Shown here: positions 34,055-46,010 of the stretch, piece by piece | Numbering within the stretch: position 1 is the stretch's first letter | Layout: each line of letters starts with the position of its first letter | DNA from: Wyeomyia smithii | Taxonomy: Eukaryota; Arthropoda; Insecta; Diptera; Culicidae | Assembly: GCF_029784165.1 (NCBI RefSeq) | Contig: NC_073694.1 | Span: forward strand, 46,657,674-46,721,673 | Reading direction: 5' to 3' | DNA length: 64,000 bases | Notes under the pieces: generated by a model | What the model was told of the DNA's origin: nothing | Databases searched by the model: none | The model's input: the letters and a program-made list of their open reading frames with translations, nothing else | Program-made: the position numbers and the translations under genes

Positions 34055-34640
34055 CATGGGCTGTCCACCACCGCACAATACTTTACTTTACTTTGTTCAC
34101 CGGTCTAGGGCCGAACGAATTGGAGTTGTTCAGCTTCTTCTGTCTTGGGCAGCCGTTCTCCAGTTCACCAGCAGATCGTGCATCTACTTCCACCGCGTGC
34201 GAGGCCTACCACGGAGTCGACGGCCTCTTCCTGGTTCTCTACTGAAAATAGTTTTGGCGGCTCTCTTGTCAGGCATTCTGGCTACATGTTTAGCCCACTG
34301 AAGCCTGCCCCGTTGATTACCTTCACTATATCAGCATGTTTGCATACCTGGTACAACTTGTGCTTCATGCATCTGTGACACACTCCATCTTCTAATCTAC
34401 CGCCAAGTATCGATCGCAGAACTTTACGCTCAAAAACTCCGAGCACTCGTCGATCAGCTTCCTTCAGCGTCCATGCTTCATGTCCGTAAAGGGCCACCAG
34501 GAGTATCAGCGTCCTAAACAGCGCTAGTTTTGTGCGAGTTTGCAAATTACGAGACCTTAGCTGGTACGCGGCTGTGTCCTCATATTGAGGGCGGCGTACA
34601 ACAGCGTCTGACCCGGAGCGTGGGGCTGAATTATGGACTG
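34055..34640 (-). pseudogene. RTE-like C-terminal fragment, minus
   Basis: On the minus strand: LQTRTKLALFRTLILLVALY, GHEAWTLKEADRRVLGVFE, RKVLRSILGGRLEDGV and YQVCKHADIVKVI. The blocks then continue in other frames to about 34065. The first 88 residues are open and well conserved, better than the other copies. RT core and endonuclease are missing. Confidence 0.75.
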
Positions 34641-34957
34641 TTGTATCTCGCCAGCTACACCTGAGATGGCAGCCCCATCAGCAGGGTGTAGGTATCGCGA
34701 TCCTGGTAGGGTAGCGTACCGAAACCTTTCTTCATTCGCATTCGGTTCTACGCTACTGTTTTGTTTTGACTGCAGACCGTGTGAACCACGAATTTTTAAC
34801 GTCCCAATCAGTTGATTGTTCGTCCGAAACCGAAGTTTGCAGAAAGCATGTGTTCATCTTTTCTAATTTTAAGTGCATCAACAACTGTTATTTCAAGGCA
34901 CAACGTGTAAATATCATAAATCACCTTGGTCGACAAAAACGAAAAAATGCTGCCCTA
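34641..34957. other. Unassigned stretch
   Basis: No motif recognised between the RTE-like fragment and the foldback element. Confidence 0.4.
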
Positions 34958-35556
34958 TTGCTCAAAGTGGAAAAAAAGGAAGATTATAGCTGTTTACTCA
35001 TTCCTGCGGTTTTTGGTGCCCCTAGCTATTTCAGTTACGTGACAAAAGCTTCCACTCACTACAACGCGAACATTAATCGTGTGCCTCCTTTCACTGTTGA
35101 ACCGATGGAGACACCAAGTACATGGTTCCAGGGAATGAGCTTAGGGGGAGAACTTTGATCTAGAGCTCGAAGGTAATATTCTAGAGACAAATTTTCTCCT
35201 GCAAAGTTGTTACATATGATAAGTCGGTTATTTTTAAACAGGTCGGACTCGATTATCCGGAGTTTCATTTTTTTGGTGTTCGTTTTCAATTTTTATGTTC
35301 GAATTAAGCATAAAATTTTTCTTTGGAATATTACTTTCGAGCTCTAGATCCAAATTTACCCTTAAGCTCGTTCCCGAGAAGGCTGTCGAAGAAATAACTT
35401 AGCGTCTCCACCGATTTTACAGTGAAAGGAGGCGCACGGTTAACGTTTGCCTGAAGTGGGTGGGAGCTTTTGTCGCGTAACTGAAATGGCTAGAGGCACC
35501 AAAACTGGTGAAAAAGCTATATTCTTTCATTTTTTTTCAGTTCGAGCTCTAGAGCA
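34958..35556. mobile_element. Foldback element with ~240-bp inverted arms
   Basis: 34958-35200 and 35315-35556 are inverted copies, roughly 75-80% identical. Shared blocks are GCCTCTAGCCATTTCAGTTA, GTGCGCCTCCTTTCACTGT and GATCTAGAGCTCGAA. The middle contains GTCGGACTCGATTATCCGG (35244-35262), which looks like a pogo/Tigger-type terminal repeat, but no partner was found. No transposase. Confidence 0.75.
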
Positions 35557-35623
35557 AATTCTGTGTTGATCAGTGTTATTTAATTAACACTTACGTATCT
35601 TACGTACCAAAAAAATAAAAATT

Positions 35624-35780
35624 GGCTATCGGTATTTGGCCACTTGGACGACTAATGGCCGTTACTGTTCGAGTTCTTTGATATGCTGCAAGCTAAGTTT
35701 CGGAATCATTTCCGGAATCGATTCCCGAAGCTCGGCCAGTAATGGCCAAAACACGTCCAAGTGGCCAAATACCAATCGCC
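35624..35780. mobile_element. 157-bp hairpin MITE
   Basis: Arms 35624-35650 and 35754-35780 pair at 25 of 27 positions around TATTTGGCCACTTGGACG. Inner bases (ACTAATGGCCGTTACTG and CAGTAATGGCC) are also partly complementary. No target duplication fixed. Confidence 0.7.
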
Positions 35781-38700
35781 AACAGTGTTGTTTTGCAAAA
35801 ACCTAAAGTTTGATATGTCGCAAGCAAGGTTTTGCTACCGTTTTCAATCTAGCCTGTGTCTCTGAAAGGGTACTTACAACACGATTCCCCTCAAAAAATC
35901 CGGAACAACGGAAAATTTCGAAATTTCCCCTACTGTCCCAAAAACTATGATAAATTTGTAATCTTTTGGAAAAAATTCGATCAAATTCGGTTCAAATCTT
36001 GCGGAATGGCAGGTAAAAAAAATTTCATTTTTTCGGTACTAGAGGGATCAGGTACGCAAGTGGTTACTGTCGCATCATTGGAGTTCGATTATTCTTTTAA
36101 ATGTTGAATTTGCAGAAAATCTTTGAGGCTTACCTTTTATGCAAAAATTTGTTCGTCTTCGAATCGAAAGTCTTCGAATCATGTCAAGCTTTAACCAAAA
36201 ATAAATTTTAAGTTAAAATTTTACTCTTTTTGTGTATTATTATAAACGTTAGGGTTTATTTTGTAATTTTGAATTTAAGATAACTTGCAAAAAATCAATT
36301 AGGAAGATTAGCATCATGACCATTTGAACCGTGTGAAATCATTAGAAAAGAAATACTGAAATACGCAAGGTTGTGTGCCAAACCATAACCACTTTAATCT
36401 GTTTGACCAATTTCAACAGTTCTAACAACAGTGCAAGCTCTAAAGCTAGTACACAATCGATAGAGAAAAAGGCTCAATCTCAGCAAGAGAGAAAAAAATA
36501 TGCGACTCTAAAGCTCTAAATAGTTCTCCTAGAAAGAATTTAATTTTTTAACCATTCCTATGAATTTTGGAGCCTCTAGAGTATGCAGAAGTGCGTCAAA
36601 GTGCGTCAAAGTGCGTCAGAGTGACGCATAGTAATTGCTCGCCGAGTTCATCGCTTCAACGTTATGTTTACGAGAAAACTCATTTAAGTCTCTGAAAAAG
36701 TCATTTGTTCTAGGAGCACAAAAATTCACAAGAATGGTTTACTAGTTTTATTCTTTCATTTAGTTTCAATTTAATACGAAAAAATCATAATGAAAATGTT
36801 AAATAATTCCTACATAATTGACGTAAATCGACAGCACTGCAGTGGTTACCTAGGTTACCAATTTCGGACGTGAACAACTACAGCGGATATCTAGGTTATC
36901 TACTACAACGGTCTGCGGCTACGTTCATTCATGATAATGTGATCCATTCGTGATTAACAGTGTGATGAATATTGGGGCATCGTGAGATGAATAATTGAGC
37001 AGTAATTCAAGTTTTGAGATGGATATGGAAGCGTTGTGAAAAATGTTTTTTTTTTTTACAAAATTCAGGATAAATCTAGCTAAGTTTACTAAATATACAA
37101 TGCTGGGCGACTCCATAAGAGCACGTGAGCGGTTTTTGTTTATTTGTTCATTGATTTCGTGAAAATTTGGTATTTAATCCGTGCATTCTTCGTGAATATC
37201 GGCTTAATGAGATGAATAATGGAACAGTTCTCCTAGTCGCATTATCAAATTACAATTTTCTGTATTTAGGCGAATGCATATCTGTTTTTCCTGTCGATTG
37301 CCGCAACAACGAAGTAAATCTGTTCAGAACCGAGTAATAAGTATTTAAAATTGGACATGATTTCGTCCCCTGTTTCGATTTCGAATTTTCATTTTACACC
37401 CTATAGGCCTTTCATGAAGACGTAGTTCTACGTCAGAATTTTACTGCTATTTTTTTCTTTTTGCCAGTTATAAACTTTATCTGCCAAAAAAAAACGCTGT
37501 TCGATGTTTTATTATTTAAACCATGTCATAAAGAAGCTTTAAAACATCATAGTAGATTGGAAAAAAACTTCTTTTAAAAAATTTCAAGATATGTACTGGT
37601 GATGAATGAATTTTCGTTAAAAAATGTCCAAGCGACTACAATTCGGTTTGTGGTAATCAAGATTTTTTAACCTCAAAGTGCATAAAAAATATTTGTTTCA
37701 AGACGAAATTATTAATTATCATAAACAATATGTGAAGTTATAGAATGTAAAAAAAATTGTTCTTTCACTAAATTCAAGAAAAATATTAGAAATTTTTTCA
37801 TCAATGTATATTATAGTCGAGAAATCAATTTTCAACAAATCGTTCAAACAAACGACAGAGAAGAAATAAAACCTTTGAGATATAATTTCATCAAAAGAAC
37901 AAAGTGTGCACTTTTCAAAAACAAGCGAATTTTTATATCAGGTTTCAGCATTTTCAGAACGGATTCATTTGATGACCTGGTTCAGGAAAATTACATACAA
38001 GTTTGTTTCATTCGATTTCAGCTTCTATTGGTGAATAATACTAGACTGGTTTAGCTTTTTGTAACTTTTCTTTGTGAAATTCAAGAAATTCAACATCAGG
38101 AAAGTATCACGAAAATAGTTATAATGGATTTAGACTACTACTTTGAAGGAGAATGGAAATTCAAACCAAAACAACTCTTTACACTTCTGAAAACTGAGCA
38201 AAATATGCTATTACGCTTGCGTTAGCTTCGGCTGCAACTTCCATATTAAGTCGTTTTAGAAGCGGTTCACATTGTCAATCATCAATATCTATCTTCCAGA
38301 TAGGTAGAACTGGTTATTTACATTAATTCGGCTCATGAAAAAAAAAGCAAGAAAAATATTTTCGTACGTACAAAACAAAGCTTACCATTATATCATAATT
38401 TATTTTTGAGTTCTGGAAAGTGATCGTTGAATTCATTTGATTAATTAGGTTAGCATGCTGTGTAATATTGAAATAGAATGAAATTTTTTCAAATAAGGTA
38501 ATATTAAAAAAGTTGTTCGAATATTAAACAAACTTTAAAAATGAATTTTATTCTGAATTTTGTCCGCAGTTTTTATTAACAGTGAACTTTCGAAGTCCTT
38601 AATTAATTAGACGATGGTGAGAGTGGTGTTCACAAAAATCATTGTACAGCGATATATACAAATTTCATATAATTCAATCAAAAAGAAGCTCTGCAACATC

Positions 38701-41700
38701 TCAGAGTTTCTATCCAAACAGGTACCTTACCCTATACACATTGTACTGTTACTTCCACAGCCTCATAAAATAAAACCATCACCCCAACAAGGCAGCTAAA
38801 CTCCCGCCAGGATTGTCTTTGGTGTACCTCCGGATTACCTGTGTTTCAGTTTATACTATTATATTTTCGAACCGGAAAATCACCCACATCACAGAGTAAC
38901 GTTGCCACACTTTAAGTTAACACAGACGGCACTGAATCGATTTTTGCCACGTCCCATTGCGCGTTGATGGTCGGTGGTCAGCTTTTGTGCAAAAAAAAAA
39001 CGAATTAAAAAAAAAGAAAGCCTGGTGGAAAAAATAAATTAGCATATTTTTTGCACTTTCCCCAATATACACTCGTTTTAAGCCGTGGACATATTTAAAA
39101 TCATTATTATTATTATCTCCCGTTCATTTAACCTCCGTTCTCTGTGCTTTTCTGTTGTTGCTGTTGTTTTGTTTTGTAGTTCACGCAGGAAGCTCGCGAG
39201 GATCGGGGAGCTGTGAAGCTCAATAATAATGAGCTACGGCGTTTATAGTACACAGAAACAGCAAACGAATACAAATTTTAATTAAAATTCAAAATGAAAA
39301 CGGGATTGTTTTATTTTTCGTCCGGCCGCGGTGTGTATAATGTAAAATGCAACAATAACACCGAAAGGAAGGGAAACACAGCCCCGAAAGCCAATGCAGA
39401 TTGAACTGCATCAGTAATAATAATATGAGCCGGGTCAACGCCAGGACGGGATCATTTTTGTAAATATTTAAAAAAGTTCGATGAACATCAACAGACGGCT
39501 CGGGCGGGAGTTACAGCCAGTGGGTTTAAAAGTGTCGTTCATAAGTCTCAATTACTTTACGCAGTTTTTTTCAGGTTTTTACGCTTAATATCGTTGTGCA
39601 CTTCATAGCTACATCATTTTCAGGCGAAAAATTTGGTGCAATTTAATAACCTGGTTTATTTTGAATTTTACGTAAACATTTTATTGTCTTATCATCCAGA
39701 TGTGCACGATGAAATTGAATGCACATTTATTTTTGGTACTGGTGAAAAGGCTAGTCTCAGTTTTTTACACTTTACTTGTTTACTAATGTAGCTAAAAAAA
39801 AAATCTTTTCCACCACCAAAACAACTTAGGGTTTGGAAGCGACTTATAAAGCACGGGATTCAGTTCTACATGTTTTTAAATAAGTGTACCTAATATTGTT
39901 TTCTAAAAAAATATTTATAATCCTAAGGCATAGATATCTAAGTTGAAGCGTAAGAGATAAACAGCAAGTTGGTCACACAAGACAAATAAAGCGAGTTTGA
40001 TGGCACGAAAAATATCACTTGTTTAGTAAGAATGACTTCTAATATTCGATTCTGAACCAAAACGAGAGAGTTGCTTGAATCAACAAGAAAACTAAGATGG
40101 TAGAACTTTAAAATATCCTGAAGAACATGAAACTAATTTTTTGCAAGATGCTTCTTCTCGTCTCAATGTAACATACTGCAAAAAATTAGTTTTTTAGAAT
40201 GTTCCTAACCCCTGAGATTTTACTTTACCCCTACCTTAAGTGAAAGTTTAAGCTCTCAGAGCGAGAACATTTCTAGCATTGTTTTGAATGGTTACGGGAC
40301 CAATTCGTACCAAAAAAGTGGAGAGTTTCCCCTCCACCACCCATCTTTGGGTTAGTTATAAGGTATATTTAGGCTAAAAATGAGTGGAATAGAGTAACCT
40401 CGTTTGGCAAAAAGTGCGCGTCCGGATCCTTTGTGTTTATTGCAAGTTTTAATGCAAATCCTCTGACACTGGTGACTAGGCTGGAAAACAATGTTAAAAT
40501 GGTTACTAGAAGATTTTGATAATACTTCTATCGCTAAGAGCAGTCTTCACAAAAATAGTCATAAAAAATGCTTAGGAATGCAATCAGACATAAATTGTTC
40601 AAAAAGTATCTCAGAAACATGCATTTTTTACCCAAAATGCTGCATTCAAATATTTTTGACTAGATTTAAGTTGAGCTTGAGCTCATTTTGAAAACATGTT
40701 CTAGTTCTTTTCCATGATAGATCTGAACTAGTGAAGCTGCACAATGAACTTCTTATATTACCATGCAATACCCACCAATGTTTACCATCGTCAAAGTACA
40801 ACAATAATTCAGCAGCTTTTGCTTTCTTTTTTGTTCGAACCGTTATAGCGGCTACGCCCTTACGGTCGGTTAGAGAAGGAAAGAAGGAAGTGCTTCAACC
40901 ATTTTTGCTAGAGTCCGAGTTAACCTCTGCATCTCTAATGACTGTGACGGAAAGGAAGGTACTTTGTGTCATCGTGGTTAGCGAAGGATTCTTATACTTT
41001 TATATTTTTTTTCTCCCAAATATCGGCAATTATAGGCCGTATTACAGAAACTTCGACAAGCAACTTCAGTAATTTGAAATACAAGGTCGAGTCGAGTTTG
41101 AATGATTTGAAAATGAATAAATGTTTTCTGAATATGTACCTAATTTTTGAGTATATTATTGTTTATTGGGATGATCTTCGTGCATGTTTTTGGTAAATTC
41201 TCTGATAATCATTACAACTTGTACTTTGTCTTGATTTTCTACTTTCTCTTGGCTTTATTATCATCCTCATGAATTAGAATGCATAACGTGAGAGTAAAAA
41301 AAATGGCGACGGAAGTGGAGAGTTTCCTCTTTGGGAGAAACTTATAAGTACTAAAAGTTTTCAAATTCTACGATATTAAAGGAAAAAATTAGTGGCCGAA
41401 ACCATATATTCCGTCCAAATAAATTGTTTTATATTCCAAGTATCTCTTATTTCTTATCTTGAAATACTTAATTTTTGCTTCAAAGGTTCGGAATGAAATG
41501 AAATGATACTGAAATAGGCGTAGATTGTTGAACGACATGAATAAAATTTAATTATATCGACCATGACGGTATGTTCGCGCTGCTTATCGATGCAATAGAC
41601 TGGAGACCGCCGAGCTGACAGAATGCGTTAAGGCTTTTGCGGTTGATCATTGGGAGATAAAAAATAAAGGAAAATTTTCTACAAACATCATGTATTAATA

Positions 41701-41885
41701 TATTTTTAGGAGTCAACTGGACATTTCTGATGAATACATTTCCGAAAAGTTATTTTCCCATATAAAATCGTTTGGGGACATTAAAAATCAGACGCAAAAA
41801 TATGGCTCCACTCATCGATTTGAAAATTTACACAGTTGTTATAGGACCCATAAGTATCACGAAAAATGCATTAAAGCTAACATTT
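35781..41885. other. 6-kb AT-rich desert
   Basis: No coding region, RNA gene or clear element seen. Minor features are three tandem GTGCGTCAAA units at 36593-36625, and a T-rich tract ending TTTTGTAG at about 39178 followed by a GC-richer 70 bp, which could be a splice acceptor and small exon. That exon is speculation. Frames of 113 residues (40731-41072) and less lack motifs. Confidence 0.4.
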
Positions 41886-41889
41886 ATTC

Positions 41890-42561
41890 TTTGTTCCACC
41901 CTTTTGCACATTTCATTGCTTTTTCAATTATTTTAAAATACGTTTCCTGAGAAAATATGGCCGATTTTGAAAACAAAATGTACCATGAAGAACAACATGG
42001 CCGTGCACAGTTCCTGCATGCATGAGCATGAGTTCTATTTGACCTTGAATTTGCCCAGAAAGGTTCAATAGACTGCAGTTGTGGAGAATTTGAAGGTTGC
42101 ATTCTTTCGGAATAAACTCGATATTGCTTTGCCGCCGATCCGCTAGAGTTGCATTAGCATAATGTGACACTGCATGGTCTGGCCAAAGCAGTACTTTGTC
42201 ATTTTTATGGCACTTATATTCTAAGTTTTATACCCATATCATGCAGATACTTTTTTATCGTTTCTGGATCAGTCTGATACCTGATGACCCAGCTCACGAA
42301 ATGATTTCGCCGACCAACCAGCCGTTTCCGCCTTCAATTGCGTTTGAACTTTGCTGTCTTGCAAAGTGCGTTTTTGTCCGGAAACAAATTTTCTTTTGAA
42401 GGTATTTCTATTCTCGAAAAGTTTGACAGTAATGTTTATAAATGTTTTTTTTTTCATATCCAAGATCTTTAAAATAATGGAATACTTCACTTTTAGATTT
42501 TTCTTCATTCTGCTCACAAAAATTGTAATTCAATTTACGACGGTCTTCTTTCGACAAAGCC
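41890..42561 (-). pseudogene. Tc1/mariner (ITm-type) transposase remnant
   Basis: On the minus strand from an ATG at 42561, the protein starts MALSKEDRRKLNYNF and continues with a basic, helix-turn-helix-like N-terminal region (QKRTLQDSKVQTQLKAE, then KSFRELGHQV). After an internal deletion that removes the first catalytic aspartate, the frame at about 42190 gives KVLLWPDHAVSHYANATL with the second aspartate, NIEFIPKECN and, in the next frame, SPQLQSIEPFWAN with the last acidic residue. This order fits mosquito ITm elements, DD37D/E-like. The remaining sequence has frameshifts and stops. TIRs were not found. Confidence 0.75.
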
Positions 42562-42940
42562 ATTTTCTTAACTAAGCGTCACTTGACAGAATCGAGTGGT
42601 CGTGTTGCCAATTATATAAAAGTGGTTCTTCAACTCATGAAAAAGGATTTTTCGATTTGTGCAGCACTTCGAAATCGTAGACCAATTTAAAATTTGTCCG
42701 GATGTTTTTCGTCACACGTTATGAGCACTTTCTTTAACTTGCAATATCAGACTATTTCGTCAGTGTTTTAGTGGACAGTTCCGCGGTTAAAGATGATGCT
42801 CTGCTTTGATATTATGGCCATCTGGAACATTTCGGACGTAATCGCTGGAAAATTTCGGACGTAATATGCCACACTATCCTGGCCAAATTATACCGATGTT
42901 GTGACAGTCTTCGATTGTACTGAAATGGTAATGAAAAATC
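42562..42940. other. Stretch upstream of the ITm remnant
   Basis: No motif recognised. It should contain the transposon's 5' end on the minus strand, but I could not place a TIR. Confidence 0.4.
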
Positions 42941-43764
42941 TACACTATGAAAAATACGCACGTAAAATCCACCTGAAAAATCACGTAAGTGACTGACCTT
43001 AAGGGAATCTGCCATTTTACGTGACGTTAGTTACTTTCACCTAAACTTCACGTACGATTCACTGTCAATTAACGTACAATCGGTATATGGTTACAGCGCG
43101 TTGGTATTTGTGTTTTTTTAACTTTGTTAGTGTTAGTGCGGCTGTGGTTTGACGTTTCCGACAACGAAGTTTACGTGAATTTTTAATATGCAAAAAAGTC
43201 AATATGGCGGACAAAGGACTTCTAAGCCAGAATAATATTCATATTATCAAAAGAAACATATAAATCTTTGGAATTTTCAATTAGTGAATTCTTTCCGGAA
43301 CGATTGGAATCATCAACAGGTAGTTTCGAGCAAAACATCTCCGGCACCAGCTGCGGATGAACGGTTGACAATCGTTGCGGCCAATTCTGTTTCTCTTTTG
43401 TCGGAAATGTCAATTCGAAGAATGTAATTATTTGTTGAAAATTTTAAACAAATTTTATTTGTCATATGCGCCATGTATTTTATTTATTTAAGATCACGTG
43501 GATTCCATCTGAATAACACGTAAAAAGTACGTAAAAATCATGTGGGGCTCATGCGTTCTATTTATGGTTTCACCTAAATATCACGTAAAAAGGTACGTGA
43601 AAATCAGGTAACAATTATCTGACCACACCTGGTTGAATGACACTAACACACTGACACATGGTCGGTTTTCGAGAAATCGGCAAAAGTTACGAAAAGAGGG
43701 TGGATGAGAATCAGTCACTTTACCCGGTAAATTTTACGTGCATTTTTTTTTTTTTCAGAGTGTA
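42941..43764. mobile_element. ~820-bp MITE with TA target and CACGTAAAA sub-repeats
   Basis: The left end TACACTATGAAAAATACGCA and the right end, whose reverse complement begins TACACTCTGAAAAAAAA, pair and share ACGCACGTAAAAT / TGCACGTAAAAT. TA on both sides fits a Tc1/mariner-type MITE. Inside, ACGTAAAAA or ACGTGAAAAT occurs many times on both strands (42961, 43490-43600). No transposase. Confidence 0.72.
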
Positions 43765-43826
43765 TCCATCTCCACTGCTAAATCAACACATATTCGCATT
43801 ATAAAGGCCAAGAAACTGCAAAGTAT

Positions 43827-44115
43827 TTGATCGCATTTTCTCCTAGTACGACGATTTCTTGTGCTAGTCGTTTATACGGCGGAAAATTTCTATTAAGCAG
43901 ATATTCAGTGGCTGAGGAAAAGATGCCTGAGAGGCTAAACATAGGAGAAGCAATAATGACCGACAAACATTTTTGCATTGACGCTAAATATGAAAGGGTG
44001 GAGCTTATGCGACCGCCGTTTTTGACGGCGTCCCAGTTTTAGTTAAGTACCACGAATGCTTCTGAAAACATATCCATAGCAGCGGCAAAAGTGCATGTGG
44101 AGAGGGCCAAAATAG
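43827..44115 (+). pseudogene. DDE_Tnp_4-type transposase fragment, Harbinger/ISL2EU-like
   Basis: The open frame shows SCASRLYGGKF, LNIGEAIMTDKHFCIDA with a likely catalytic aspartate in TDK, and VELMRPPFLTA. Past a stop at 44040 it continues with ISIAAAKVHVERAKI, whose VHVERA contains the last acidic residue. These are the middle and C-terminal blocks of the nuclease-like transposase family often annotated DDE_Tnp_4. The N-terminus is absent. It is followed by two direct 18-bp units of GGGGTGAAATTGATCA (44129-44165). Confidence 0.6.
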
Positions 44116-45019
44116 GTACCGTGGAATGGGGTGAAATTGATCAGTGGGGTGAAATTGATCACCTGAAAATTCGTGATAAAAAATATTAATCAAAAGATAT
44201 TGCTCTTACAACACTAAGCAATGTTAACGTGTCCTTAAACGCAACTTTTGCATGATTCACATACCTGTCAAAGTTAACCCTTGCATGCCCGGTGCAGTTT
44301 TCCATATTTTCGAAAAATTCCTCCAACTCAGTCAAAACTCAATCAAATTTGTTTGATACAAGTTTCCAAATAACAAAAAAAAAGTATTGAATATACTTAA
44401 AGTAATCTTAGAGCAAGCGCACCGGTGAGTTGCCATTTGAGTTGCTATTTTCATAACGCTGGCCGTTGCTATTTTGGATAGCAACCGATTTTCGCACCGG
44501 TCGTTGCTAATGGGGATTACCAATTCCACTATTTCTTAATCACACCGGCAGTTGCCAATTTCTGAAGACCGTCACTAGCCAGCGTTGGCAAAATGTTTGT
44601 TTGTGATGTATTTCGCATATTTTTTGCGGATCTAGTAATAACGAACTCATCCGTCAGTCAATCGCTACCGGAATGATCTACGTTCTTTCTACTTCATAAA
44701 ATGTTCCCTCCATTTCACATAGCTTTGTTTTAACTTTGTTTCCGTTCTCCCAAGTTATCGATAGCATAATTCTTCTGCAGATATTTTTACTTGTGCGCAC
44801 ATAAAATTTTTCTTCCTTATATGTTTATTTATAGTAATTCCGTAAAACTGGGCATGTCCCGCAACGTTGGCTCAAATGACTATTCTACTGAAAGCTGGCG
44901 AACTGTCATTAGTTGTATTCTGTATTTCATGCTGTCTCGGTTCCCACAGTTGCTGTTATTATTTGAAAATTTGCCACCAAAAAGAACTTAAATATAGAAC
45001 GCGTAAATTGTTTTCGATT
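44116..45019. other. Unassigned stretch
   Basis: Three related CACCGGY-GTTGC boxes (44420, 44496, 44553) suggest debris of a repeat. No coding sequence. Confidence 0.35.
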
Positions 45020-45300
45020 ATTTGATTGATTCTAGTGATGAAGAAAGTGATTTCGCAAAACAAATTTCCTTATACGCGATTAAGAAAATGGTTTTTGGAA
45101 AGATTCGGGGCGACTCTCAGCCTAGTAAATACCTAAAAAACCGCCATACGGAGGAAGGTGCCATCCAGCGTTTCAACAACGGTCTATACCGATGACCATT
45201 TCCAACGCCGCTTTCGAACGCATCTTAGGTTGTTTTTAAAGATTGAAACAGCGGTAAAGGAGAAAAATGGTTTTTTTTGCAACGACCGAACGAAACGGGA
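45020..45300 (+). pseudogene. PIF/Harbinger transposase N-terminal fragment
   Basis: A frame from about 45034 gives DSSDEESDFAKQ and RHTEEGAIQRFNNG. After a one-base shift near 45187 comes YTDDHFQRRFRTHLRLFLKI and an ETAVKEKNGFF segment. The block HFQRRFR...LFLKI is characteristic of Harbinger-type transposases. The catalytic region is missing. It lies 0.9 kb downstream of a C-terminal DDE_Tnp_4 fragment in the same orientation, so the order N-C is reversed and the two may be separate insertions. Confidence 0.6.
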
Positions 45301-45765
45301 TAATAGTTGGTAACACTCCCGAGCAGATTTGCTTAAACCTTCCAGGTTTATTGAATAATATTTATTGAATAATATTAATAGTTTTTAGAATTTTTTATAA
45401 GCGGTTTTACCTATCATGATTTTTTTTACAGAGAGTTTTCACTAGTTTACGTAGATTTAAATTAAGAAAATACAATTTTAACACGCTATGTACTAACCAG
45501 CTCATGTAAAAACATAAATAACTATAAATTGAAAAAGAACCCAAATCTCATATATATCCTATATCATATGTATTCTCTTGGCAGTAATCAATCTACAGGA
45601 TGCTGCATACAATTTCTAACCAGCTGCATTGTTATTGACGTCAAGAACATCCATTTTACGCAAATATCGCATGAAAAACTGTGTCCTGTATATACCAGCT
45701 TTGGCTAAAACTTGAATCTATCATCTTATCCTAGCTCTAAGGTTCGTTCGTTCGTTTTTTTGTTT
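45301..45765. other. AT-rich stretch without recognised features
   Basis: Contains a short direct repeat of TTATTGAATAATA at about 45348-45375 and the left target duplication of the next SINE. Confidence 0.45.
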
Positions 45766-45979
45766 TCCCAGCTGGTCTCGAGGTACAATGCTGGCTTAAC
45801 AAGTCAGTCTCGTAGGTTCGAGTCTCGGCTCGGGAGAGACTGTTAGTGTCAGTAGGATCGTAGCGCTAGCCTCGCAATTGTCCTGTACACTTAACAGTTG
45901 GCTGCGAAGTCTGTGTATAATAAACAGAAGGTCAAGTTCCGAATCGAAATGTAGCACCAATGCTTTGCTTTGCTTACGG
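45766..45979 (+). mobile_element. tRNA-derived SINE family 2, plus copy
   Basis: The head is tRNA-like: GCTGGTCTCGAGGTACAATG, an anticodon-arm-like CTGGCTTAACAAGTCAG and B box GGTTCGAGTCTCG. The end is CCAATGCTTTGCTTTGCTT. Target duplications TCGTTTTTTTGTTT (45752-45765) and TCGTTTTTTAGTTT (45980-45993) match at 13 of 14. It is not a functional tRNA gene because the acceptor stem is not formed. Confidence 0.87.
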
Positions 45980-46010
45980 TCGTTTTTTAGTTTGGCGTTA
46001 AATTGCCAAT

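Noticed and set aside
39120..39260. Splice acceptor and small exon
   Set aside because: A T-rich tract ending in TAG and a GC-richer 70 bp alone are too weak; noted only within the desert description.
40731..41072. 113-residue open frame as a gene
   Set aside because: No motif and no support from composition or context.
44129..44165. Regulatory repeat GGGGTGAAATTGATCA x2
   Set aside because: A two-unit direct repeat without context; probably simple duplication.
45771..45835. tRNA gene in SINE family 2
   Set aside because: D-arm and anticodon-arm likeness only; no acceptor stem, 3' extension and target duplications present.
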